Made by a program: the position numbers and the translations under genes
Notes under the pieces: generated by a model
What the model saw: the letters and a program-made list of their open reading frames with translations, nothing else
Database searches by the model: none
What the model was told of the DNA's origin: nothing
Shown here: piece by piece, positions 45,702 through 52,436 of the stretch
How positions within the stretch are numbered: the first letter of the stretch is position 1
Layout: each line of letters opens with the position of its first letter
Assembly: GCA_017526745.1 (NCBI GenBank)
Contig: JAFXQX010000012.1
Location: forward strand, 62,001-126,000
Source of the DNA: Lachnospiraceae bacterium
GTDB taxonomy: Bacteria; Bacillota; Clostridia; Lachnospirales; Lachnospiraceae
Reading direction: 5' to 3'
Length of the DNA stretch: 64,000 nt

Positions 45702-46415
45702 ATGAAGAAGATAAAGGTTATGACCGCACTTGTTTGTGCTCTGGCATGCTTAATGGCGACGCCTGTTTGCGCAACTGTTGCGGACTATTATGATCTTGGT
45801 TTTGTTAAGTTCAACGGAACATACGTTAACCGCTGGGGAACGCCGATCCCGAACGTTACGGCAAGGGGTATAGATGTTTCTTCATATCAGGAGACTATCG
45901 ACTGGGCTGCCGTTGCAACCGATGATGTAAGTTTTGCCTTCATCAGATGCGGCACGACCAATACGGGTCCCGATAAGATGTTTGAAACAAATGCGGCAGG
46001 AGCTGCTGCGAACGGGATCCCGTTCGGGATATACTATCGTACATATGCTCCGAATGAAGAGATCGCAAAACTTGAAGCACAGTACACTGTTTTGTGCGCT
46101 CAGAACACAGGAGCCACACTTCCGCTTGTTATGGATGTGGAAGGAAGCACGCTTGCAGCACTCGGTACAACGCAGCTTCAGAAGAACATCCAGGCTTGGT
46201 GTGATGTCGTAAAGGCCGCAGGATACACTCCGATGGTATACACATCCAAGAGCTTTATGAACACTTACATAAAATCGTGCCCGTGTGACAAATGGATCGC
46301 CCAGTACGGCGACACCTTCACATATACGGGCGGAGCAAGTTACTGGCAGTGTTCAAGTCACGGATTTGTAAACGGTATCCCCGGACGCGTTGATATAGAC
46401 TTCAGATTAAACTGA
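45702..46415 (+). CDS. Secreted GH25 lysozyme
   Basis: The 237-residue product has a signal peptide ending ATPVCAT (~26). The glycoside hydrolase 25 domain has TARGIDVSSYQETIDW, FAFIRCG, the catalytic acids in LPLVMDVEGS, and the end GIPGRVDIDFRLN. It hydrolyses the N-acetylmuramoyl bond of peptidoglycan. It follows the SleB-like gene by 43 nt and probably belongs to the same transcript. Confidence 0.92.
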   Translation: MKKIKVMTALVCALACLMATPVCATVADYYDLGFVKFNGTYVNRWGTPIPNVTARGIDVSSYQETIDWAAVATDDVSFAFIRCGTTNTGPDKMFETNAAGAAANGIPFGIYYRTYAPNEEIAKLEAQYTVLCAQNTGATLPLVMDVEGSTLAALGTTQLQKNIQAWCDVVKAAGYTPMVYTSKSFMNTYIKSCPCDKWIAQYGDTFTYTGGASYWQCSSHGFVNGIPGRVDIDFRLN

Positions 46416-46437
46416 TCATATTTCATTCATGATATAC

Positions 46438-46466
46438 TTGCATTGATGTGATGCTTCGTGTATAAT
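46438..46466 (+). promoter_or_regulatory. Promoter of tRNA-Gln
   Basis: TTGCAT (46438-46443) and TATAAT (46461-46466) at 17 bp, 28 bp before the tRNA. Confidence 0.8.
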
Positions 46467-46494
46467 TACGTTCGTTGCAGTTGCAGCGGACCAT

Positions 46495-46566
46495 AGGGCT
46501 ATAGCCAAACGGTAAGGCAGCGGACTCTGACTCCGTCATCTGAAGGTTCGAATCCTTCTAGCCCTG
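46495..46566 (+). tRNA. tRNA-Gln (anticodon CTG)
   Basis: A 72-nt cloverleaf: acceptor AGGGCTA pairs with TAGCCCT, D arm AGCCAAACGGTAAGGC, anticodon stem GCGGA/TCCGT with loop CTCTGAC (anticodon CTG, reading CAG), and T arm GAAGG-TTCGAAT-CCTTC. Discriminator is G and CCA is not encoded. It has its own promoter and terminator. The plasmid-like island starts immediately downstream. Confidence 0.95.
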
Positions 46567-46571
46567 GTCAA

Positions 46572-46609
46572 AAAAAGGCCATTGTATGATTACATACAGT
46601 GGTCTTTTT
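46572..46609 (+). terminator. Terminator of tRNA-Gln
   Basis: AAAAAGGCCATTGTATG-atta-CATACAGTGGTCTTTTT is a 17-bp stem with two wobble pairs and a T run. Confidence 0.88.
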
Positions 46610-46706
46610 GTGTTGATTTTACGGCATTTCTCGAGAGTCGATCATAAGAAAATCTTTCATGATCATGTCAGTACAGATCAGTAATCATTTTCTCAATTTC
46701 ACTCAA

Positions 46707-46802
46707 AATTAGCATATTTTCCCGAGCAAATTAGCATACGAATTAGCATACGGACAAAAATGAGGTCCAAAAGCGGAAAAAATGGCTCCGAAAATTAGCA
46801 TA
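46707..46802 (+). repeat. Iteron array, four copies of AATTAGCATA
   Basis: AATTAGCATA occurs at 46707-46716, 46729-46738, 46741-46750 and 46793-46802, all on the same strand. Copies 2-4 extend to AATTAGCATACG. They end 22 bp before the start of a RepA_N-type replication initiator gene. Direct repeats just upstream of an initiator gene are the classic layout of an iteron origin or autoregulatory operator. The stretch 46610-46706 shows nothing else. Confidence 0.8.
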
Positions 46803-46824
46803 CGGAGTCCGGAAAGGCGCATAA

Positions 46825-47448
46825 ATGGGGAAAAGTTTGCGGTTTTTTTACCTGTACGGTAATGAAGCAGAGAAGTTCCAATTCTATAAAATTCCAAAAA
46901 CACTTATTGTAAATGACTACTTTTCATCGGTATCGACCGATGCAAAGCTCTTATACGCTTTGTTCCTGGACAGGGCTGCACTGTCATGTGCAAACAACTG
47001 GATGGACAATGAGGGGTGTGTTTATATCCATTATTCAACTGATGCGATCATGGCTGACATGCACTGTGCCAACGGGAAGGTCGCCAAGCTTAAGAAGGAA
47101 TTATCAGATATAGGCCTGATAGAGATCAAGAGGATGGGCCAGGGCAGACCGGACCGGATCTATGTAATGAATTTTGAGCCGGTTCTTATTGGAAATCAGG
47201 AAGATGTTCAGGAATCGCATTTCCAGAAGTGTGAAAATCGCATTTCTAGAAATGTGAAAACCGAATCTCATGATATGCGAATATCGCACGCTAATAAGAC
47301 TAATGATAATCAGACTGAGAATAATCATACTGACATCAATCAAACTAAAGAACGATTGTCGAATCGTAAGAACTGGTTTCATCTTTCAAACGAAAGACAT
47401 TACACGAAAGAAGACTACGAGGCAATGATGCGTTTGGCAATGACCTGA
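46825..47448 (+). CDS. RepA_N-family replication initiator
   Basis: The 207-residue product has the winged-helix RepA N-terminal domain: EKFQFYKIPKTLIVNDYFSSVSTDAKLLYALFLDRAALSCANNW (~14-57), then VYIHYSTDAIMADMHCANGKVAKLKKEL and GLIEIKRMGQGRPDRIYVMNF (~97-117). The C-terminal part is short and Asn-rich, and ends with HYTKEDYEAMMRL. RepA_N proteins initiate replication of low-copy Firmicute plasmids and some integrative elements. It is shorter than many plasmid versions (250-350 residues). GGAAAGG precedes the ATG. Confidence 0.8.
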   Translation: MGKSLRFFYLYGNEAEKFQFYKIPKTLIVNDYFSSVSTDAKLLYALFLDRAALSCANNWMDNEGCVYIHYSTDAIMADMHCANGKVAKLKKELSDIGLIEIKRMGQGRPDRIYVMNFEPVLIGNQEDVQESHFQKCENRISRNVKTESHDMRISHANKTNDNQTENNHTDINQTKERLSNRKNWFHLSNERHYTKEDYEAMMRLAMT

Positions 47449-47493
47449 TCAGTTGTTTATTTCATATCAGCTTGAAGAGGGAGGTACGAACCG

Positions 47494-47844
47494 ATGAGTG
47501 AGAAAAGATATCGAATAGCAGGCAGTGACAGTGACCTGGCCAGGTCATATCCCGATGTGGCAAAAACGCTGTCGATATCCGGAAGGAACATGTCAAATAT
47601 CTGCTACGGCTGTGTGGCGTTATTTATCAGATGTCTGGGGTTTTGCCCTCAGAGCAGGGAAGAAGTGAAGGAGATGAGTGCCCTGATAAAGACAATAAAT
47701 GACCACAACGTAAGGCCGTGGTTGATCACATCATCCGGAAGTCTCCCTGTCGGGGGAGAAGAGGGCGCATCAAATGTATTTCCATCATCGGAGGATCCGG
47801 TCGTTGGTTGGAGTAATCCGGACATGGAAGAAGAGTTTTATTAA
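47494..47844 (+). CDS. Small unrecognised protein between rep and parM
   Basis: The 116-residue product starts after GAGGGAGGTACGAACCG. It has a predicted helical region at about 15-75 with three Cys (NICYGCVALFIRCLGFCP holds four) and a disordered Ser/Glu tail ending DMEEEFY. It lies 18 nt upstream of the ParM-like gene and probably in its operon. A partner of the partition filament or a Rep accessory factor are possible, but no motif proves either. Confidence 0.5.
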   Translation: MSEKRYRIAGSDSDLARSYPDVAKTLSISGRNMSNICYGCVALFIRCLGFCPQSREEVKEMSALIKTINDHNVRPWLITSSGSLPVGGEEGASNVFPSSEDPVVGWSNPDMEEEFY

Positions 47845-47862
47845 GAAAGAGAGGTATTTGAA

Positions 47863-48867
47863 ATGATCAACACAATTATTGCAGTAGATGCCGGAAAGGC
47901 AGAGACAAAAACAGTAGTACTTCATGACAAGAAGGATATCGTCAGGGATCATTTTCCTACGGCGATAGGCACGGCAAACGATGGGAGAGTTGATCTTCTT
48001 GATGGCGTTCACACCTTCTCATCAAAGACACTCGGCGAAGCGGGTAAGGAAGTCAGGATCGGTTGCGGAGAGCTTCCGATCAAGTCAGATGATAATTACT
48101 CGAAGGATACTGATATCAACAGGTTATGCACCCTGTATGCTATCGCACGAAGTGTTCAGCCCGGTGAGACAGTAAATGTCGTGACCGGGTGTCCGCTCTC
48201 AATATACAGCCGTAAGGAAGAAAGAATGGAGTACGGACGAAACATTGTACCAAATGGTAAGGTTGAATGTGCCATTGACGGAAAACCGATCGAGTTTAAC
48301 ATCGACAAACGACTTGTGTGCGCTGAGTCAACCGGGATTCTCACCATGCATCCGGATCTTTTTGCCAAGAAGGAATATGATGCGGCGATCGTTGACATGG
48401 GTGGCCTTAACATGAATATCGCTGCTGTCAACAACGCCAATATCATCATTGAATCCTCACACACATCCAGGCATGGCGGCAGGGAACTTGTACGTGAGAT
48501 AAGAAGGGCTCTTATGGATCACGGGATGGAGATCACGGATACACAGATACTTACCTCGATAACGCGCGGATCCGTAAACTATCATGATGATGACCGAAAG
48601 GAAGAATCTAAGGCGATCATCGGTCAGGCGGTATGTTCATTTATTGATGAGATCGAAAAGACTCTTCGTAACAGCTGGAAGAACTTTGATACACTGGAGC
48701 TTTTCTTCATCGGTGGAACATCGTTTCTCCTGAAGGATTTCCTTACAGAACGTTTTGGCGAGCATGCTCATTTTGAGAAGGATTTTGAGACGTCACGCTA
48801 TGCAAATGCTGAAGGTTTTGCACGCAAGATGTATCAGAAGCTCGCTGAAGGATCCGGCACAAAGTGA
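47863..48867 (+). CDS. ParM/StbA-like actin-type plasmid segregation ATPase
   Basis: The 334-residue product has the actin-fold ATPase signature. Phosphate-1 is IIAVDAGKAETK (~4-15), connect-type VVTGCPLSIYS is at ~105-115, phosphate-2 is DAAIVDMGGLNMNIAAV (~170-186), and the adenosine motif is LELFFIGGTSFLLKDF (~283-298). ParM filaments push plasmid copies apart with the help of a DNA-binding adaptor. GAGAGGTATTTGAA precedes the ATG. The neighbouring rep and mob genes support a plasmid origin. Confidence 0.82.
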   Translation: MINTIIAVDAGKAETKTVVLHDKKDIVRDHFPTAIGTANDGRVDLLDGVHTFSSKTLGEAGKEVRIGCGELPIKSDDNYSKDTDINRLCTLYAIARSVQPGETVNVVTGCPLSIYSRKEERMEYGRNIVPNGKVECAIDGKPIEFNIDKRLVCAESTGILTMHPDLFAKKEYDAAIVDMGGLNMNIAAVNNANIIIESSHTSRHGGRELVREIRRALMDHGMEITDTQILTSITRGSVNYHDDDRKEESKAIIGQAVCSFIDEIEKTLRNSWKNFDTLELFFIGGTSFLLKDFLTERFGEHAHFEKDFETSRYANAEGFARKMYQKLAEGSGTK

Positions 48868-48949
48868 TATGACCACTTCGCCAGGGTCCCTGTGGCCGTA
48901 ACAGCCGATAACTCAGCAAAAAACGCTTCGTTATCTTCGTTACGACCAC

Positions 48950-49116
48950 GTCTGTAGCTGCCAAGTGGCTGTATCTACCGTTTTTTTTGATTTACATGGC
49001 AGCTACAGACAAAACCACTACCATCCCCCGCAAATAAGCGGCAGGATCTCCCTCGGATCTTCGTTGGGGATGGTAGGCAAGTTTCGCATTGTGGCAAGCC
49101 ACAATGCAAACTTGCC
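48950..49116 (+). other. Probable oriT region: three nested inverted repeats
   Basis: Three perfect or near-perfect inverted repeats are stacked here. They are GTCTGTAGCTGCCA (48950-48963) with its complement at 48997-49010, CTACCATCCCC (49018-49028) with 49066-49076, and GGCAAGTTTCGCATTGTGG (49076-49094) with 49099-49116 (one bulged base). A C-rich stretch (CTTCGCCCCCTTGGAACCCC) follows. The position just upstream of mobC and the relaxase is where a transfer origin is expected. A nick site cannot be assigned by eye. The 316 nt from 48868 to 49183 hold no convincing gene. Confidence 0.6.
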
Positions 49117-49183
49117 AGTGGGCTTCGCCCCCTTGGAACCCCTTTTTGCACCCCGCCAGGGGATATCAAAGGATGTGATCACA

Positions 49184-49576
49184 ATGCAACGCGCAAACCG
49201 CAAACGAAACCGGGCCGTCACCGTACGGATGAACGATCGCGAATATGCCCGCATGCAGAAGAAGATAGCCGAGTCCGGGCTGTCCCAGCAGGCATATATC
49301 ATAAGTGCGGTCTGCTCGTATCCGATCACATCATCGAATGAGATGGCGGAGCTTAAGAACATAAGCAAGACGTTTTCAGACTTTGAGCGACAGATACGCG
49401 GTATGGCGACGAATGTGAATCAGATGGCTCATGTTGCAAACGGTCAGGGGCAGGTAGCGAGTGAGAAGAAACTGGAAGAGTTGGCGGAACAGATCCGCGA
49501 TTACCGGAGGGAGAGTGAGGCTATATGGCAATCAATAAGGTCGTCAATAACGGGGGCTGTTCACACGGAGCCATGA
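49184..49576 (+). CDS. mobC: MobC-like mobilization accessory protein
   Basis: The 130-residue product begins MQRANRKRNRAVTVRMNDREYARMQKKIAESGLSQQAYII, a ribbon-helix-helix DNA-binding start. It continues with the MobC-type helix NISKTFSDFERQIRGMATNVNQMAHVANGQG. MobC proteins help the relaxase melt and recognise oriT. I chose ATG 49184 with AAAGGA upstream; the longer frame to 48965 runs through the palindromic region and is not credible. Its 3' end overlaps the relaxase start by 52 nt. Confidence 0.82.
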   Translation: MQRANRKRNRAVTVRMNDREYARMQKKIAESGLSQQAYIISAVCSYPITSSNEMAELKNISKTFSDFERQIRGMATNVNQMAHVANGQGQVASEKKLEELAEQIRDYRRESEAIWQSIRSSITGAVHTEP

Positions 49577-50616
49577 GAAATGCCATGGAATATGTTCTGC
49601 GGGATAACTCGCTTGAGGAAGAGTATGTAGAGATAACCGGGCCGTATAACGGGGAGACTATTAATTATGATGAAGTATACCAGACGTGGCTCGCAGAAAA
49701 GAGAATGTGGGATAAAGACTCCGGCAGGATGTACGCCCACAATATCATAAGCTTCCATAAGGATGAACAGATAACACCGGAGCAGGTACTTGAGATCAGT
49801 CGCCATTTTGTTGACAGGTTTTTTCCGGACCACCAGAGCTTGATAGCAGTACACCGGGACAGGGAGCATCTGCATTGTCATATCCTGACAAACAGCGTTT
49901 CGTATGTTGACGGGCATAAACTTCACCAGACGAAGAAAGATCTTGAGATCCAGAAGGAATTCACGAATGATCTCTGCCGGAACCGGGGATTATCGATCGC
50001 CGAGAAAGGACATCACTTTGACGGAAAACCGATCGAACAGGGAGAGATCAGGTCATGGAGTAAAGATAAATACAACCTGCTGATCAATGATACAAAGAAC
50101 AGTTTTGTTGCAGACTGCGCCCTGGCAATAATGGATGTGATGTCGAACTGTACCTGCAGGGATGAGTTTATCGCCGGTATGGCTGGACATGGGTGGTCAG
50201 TACAGTGGGAAGACAATCGGAAACATATCGTATTTGAGAACGAGGACGGTGACAAGGTCCGCGACAGCAGGATCGAGAAAACATTTGAAGGGATGGAAGT
50301 AAATAAGGAGGCGCTGATACATGAATTTGAAAGACAGAATGCAATCAGACTCGAGCACTGTGGATTCGAACCGGAACTCGAAGAAGAACGAGAGCCAGAA
50401 CCGGAACACGGAGATGCAGCAGAAGATATCGAGTCTTTCCTCTCAGGTATCGATGCTGAAGAACAAAGTGCAAGCGCAGAAGCAAGAAATAGTCGAGCTG
50501 AACGAGTATATCGTGAAGTTGAGCGAGAGCGACAAGCAATTGAAAGAAGCATACAGCTTGAAATCAGCCGCAGAGGAAGCCATAGCCACGAGCTCGAAAT
50601 TGGTCTCGGATTATAA
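49525..50616 (+). CDS. mobA: MOBP-type relaxase (mobilization nuclease)
   Basis: The 363-residue product has the relaxase domain (MobA/VirD2 type). The N-terminal motif AINKVVNNGGCSHGAMRNAMEYVL is followed by the histidine triad region VHRDREHLHCHILTNSV, with His110, His115, His117 and His119. No clear tyrosine context can be confirmed by eye. Relaxases nick oriT and pilot the strand into the recipient. The protein lacks primase or helicase domains, so it is a mobilization rather than self-transfer enzyme. The last 99 codons overlap another long ORF in a different frame. Confidence 0.85.
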   Translation: MAINKVVNNGGCSHGAMRNAMEYVLRDNSLEEEYVEITGPYNGETINYDEVYQTWLAEKRMWDKDSGRMYAHNIISFHKDEQITPEQVLEISRHFVDRFFPDHQSLIAVHRDREHLHCHILTNSVSYVDGHKLHQTKKDLEIQKEFTNDLCRNRGLSIAEKGHHFDGKPIEQGEIRSWSKDKYNLLINDTKNSFVADCALAIMDVMSNCTCRDEFIAGMAGHGWSVQWEDNRKHIVFENEDGDKVRDSRIEKTFEGMEVNKEALIHEFERQNAIRLEHCGFEPELEEEREPEPEHGDAAEDIESFLSGIDAEEQSASAEARNSRAERVYREVERERQAIERSIQLEISRRGSHSHELEIGLGL

Positions 50617-51391
50617 AGAGGCACATAAGGAGAGGATGGCTATACTCGATGAACGTGAAGATGCGATAAATAAAAAGGAGGCCAGGGTAAAACAGATAGC
50701 AAGTGATCAGGAGGCCGAGATATCCAAGAGAGTCAAAAAGGATGTTTCTAAGATAGAAAGCAGACTCCAAAGAGATTATAACGATAGAAAACAGATTCTG
50801 GAAATGTGTGACAAAGAAATGGTAAGAGCGCATCTGGCCGGATATATAACATCGATCGTAGGACTGATCTTTGCAGCGCTAGGCATTCTTGCTTTATCAG
50901 AGCCTTACCAGAATGAAGCTGAAGAATTCTTTAAAGAACTGGCAAACATAATATGTCCAATAGCAACCGGTCCATATAAAGCTGCTATATTCTTTGCGGG
51001 AAAGATGTTAAGTGAAGCAGCGAATCCTGCCGGTTATTGGATCATAGGAATACTGTTCATGGTCATTTTTTATGGAATACTGATCACCCTGTTTATACTG
51101 CTGTGCGTGTTTGTGTATAAAAAGATCAAAGAGTGTATGTGGGATGGAATAACGGTTGCGGTGGTGGAATTTGCGGTGTTAGTTCCGATGTTCTTTGCAT
51201 CGATTCTCGTAGAATTACCAATAAACCTGTTGCTGTTAAGTTGTATCATATTTATCATATACATGATCATACGTATATACATAGCATGGGACAATGAAGA
51301 ATCAAAAAAGGAATTTAACAAGTACTTCATATTTCTCGTATTTTTGATAGTCTGCTTATATTCGATAGTATATTTAGTTGGGCATATATGA
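50321..51391 (+). CDS. Coiled-coil membrane protein nested in the relaxase 3' end
   Basis: The 356-residue product begins inside the relaxase gene, in another frame, after a strong AATAAGGAGGCGCTGATAC ribosome site, and overlaps it by 296 nt. Residues ~25-160 are a long coiled coil (MQQKISSLSSQVSMLKNKVQ..., ending in KRVKKDVSKIESRLQRD). At least five hydrophobic helices follow (about 170-190, 225-235, 245-275, 288-315, 335-353). The arrangement recalls ColE1-type mobB nested in mobA. The coiled coil plus membrane anchor suggests a mobilization accessory protein linking the relaxosome to the membrane. Confidence 0.65.
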   Translation: MNLKDRMQSDSSTVDSNRNSKKNESQNRNTEMQQKISSLSSQVSMLKNKVQAQKQEIVELNEYIVKLSESDKQLKEAYSLKSAAEEAIATSSKLVSDYKEAHKERMAILDEREDAINKKEARVKQIASDQEAEISKRVKKDVSKIESRLQRDYNDRKQILEMCDKEMVRAHLAGYITSIVGLIFAALGILALSEPYQNEAEEFFKELANIICPIATGPYKAAIFFAGKMLSEAANPAGYWIIGILFMVIFYGILITLFILLCVFVYKKIKECMWDGITVAVVEFAVLVPMFFASILVELPINLLLLSCIIFIIYMIIRIYIAWDNEESKKEFNKYFIFLVFLIVCLYSIVYLVGHI

Positions 51392-51514
51392 GAACGAGGG
51401 AGATCCGATTATCAACTTCACATTCTTCCGATTAGAAACCTATCAAGTATCCGATTCAAAATTGATATAAAACATAATAAATCCAGAAAAACTATTTGAG
51501 TGAGGAGGTTCGAT

Positions 51515-51760
51515 ATGATAGACGATAAGGATAGGCCAATATTTGGCAATTTGAGGAAAATGATTGACAGAACTGCAAGAATACAAATATGTGATCATAA
51601 GACTGGATTCTACAAAGACTATAAATATATAGAAGATGTATCCCACGATTACGATAATAGATTGGTCTTTGGTATTGGTTTGGTAAACAGTGAGTATAAT
51701 AATCCTGAAGCATTGAATACGGGAAGATATGCTTATGCTATTGAGATTCGATTGCTATAA
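51515..51760 (+). CDS. Small unrecognised protein after the mobilization genes
   Basis: The 81-residue product (MIDDKDRPIFGNLRKMIDRTARIQICDHKTGFYKDY...) starts after GAGTGAGGAGGTTCGAT. It has no signal, helix or motif I know; it looks like a small beta-rich globular protein. The codons are AT-rich like the preceding membrane-protein gene. Confidence 0.5.
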   Translation: MIDDKDRPIFGNLRKMIDRTARIQICDHKTGFYKDYKYIEDVSHDYDNRLVFGIGLVNSEYNNPEALNTGRYAYAIEIRLL

Positions 51761-51812
51761 TTTACTGTTATGATGAGATAGATACTGTCAGGTGGATTGT
51801 CCAATAAAGAAC

Positions 51813-51882
51813 GTGGGGAGCTACACTCCCCACACCCCCAGTCTACCGCCCTACACGGCAAGTCGAAAAGAAGACTTGCCGT
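51813..51882. repeat. Two GC-rich inverted repeats between mob and BlaI modules
   Basis: GTGGGGAG (51813-51820) pairs with CTCCCCAC (51826-51833). ACGGCAAGTC (51855-51864) pairs with GACTTGCCGT (51873-51882, then TTTC). C-rich spacers separate them. The GGCAAGT/ACTTGCC core also occurs in the oriT-like repeat at 49076-49116. It may be a terminator, a second transfer-related site or an element boundary. The surrounding 51761-51996 stretch holds no gene. Confidence 0.45.
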
Positions 51883-51996
51883 TTCGGTTGGTAAAAAGGA
51901 TAGTTGTCCGAATTCGATTCATATTATTACAACGCGTATTCTGCAGATCTTCACTAAGGTGACATTGAAATCATCCCATACATGTGTTTGAAACCG

Positions 51997-52050
51997 TTGA
52001 CAATTGTAGTCTACTGATGTAAACTACAGATAGACGACAATAGTAGACTA
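51997..52050 (+). promoter_or_regulatory. Promoter with BlaI-type operator
   Basis: TTGACA (51997-52002) and TAAACT (52020-52025) lie 17 bp apart. TGTAGT and ACTACA flank the spacer as a dyad, and TAGTCTACT within the spacer is repeated in inverted form as AGTAGACTA near 52042-52050. BlaI/MecI repressors bind such TGTA/TACA dyads over promoters, so autorepression of this operon is likely. Confidence 0.72.
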
Positions 52051-52070
52051 TTTGTTTAGGGAGGGAAAAT

Positions 52071-52436
52071 ATGCCTACACCTAGAATTAATAACAGCGAA
52101 TTCAGGTTTTGCGAGATATTATGGGCAAATGAGCCGATAAGTAGCACGGAACTTGTAAAACTGTGTAAGGATAAGCTCGAATGGAGCAAATCTACCACAT
52201 ATACGATAATTAAACGACTTTCTGAGCGTGGTGTCGTAAAGTTTGAGGATAAAACTGTATCATCTCTTGTCAGCAGGGACGATGCATGCAAAGCAGAGAG
52301 CATTTCGGTTGTTGATCGCAACTTTGCTGGTTCACTTCCGGGGTTTGTAGCAACTTTTGTCGGAGGCAGACAGCTTTCCGAAGAGGAACTGGATGAACTA
52401 CAGGCAATAATAGACGGATGCAGGAAGGGTAAATGA
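52071..52436 (+). CDS. BlaI/MecI/CopY-family repressor
   Basis: The 121-residue product is a winged-helix repressor: NSEFRFCEILWANEPISSTELVKLCKDKLEWSKSTTYTIIKRLSERGVVKFED (~5-58), followed by the dimerisation tail with LSEEELDELQAIID. BlaI proteins are cleaved or released after signalling by a BlaR1 partner. GGGAGGGAAAAT precedes the ATG. The next gene overlaps by 4 nt (ATGA), the usual blaI-blaR1 arrangement. Confidence 0.88.
   Translation: MPTPRINNSEFRFCEILWANEPISSTELVKLCKDKLEWSKSTTYTIIKRLSERGVVKFEDKTVSSLVSRDDACKAESISVVDRNFAGSLPGFVATFVGGRQLSEEELDELQAIIDGCRKGK

Noticed and set aside
48965-49183. An N-terminal extension of MobC to 48965
   Set aside because: The frame runs through three inverted repeats and the extra 73 residues are unlike MobC; the SD at 49170-49175 supports ATG 49184.
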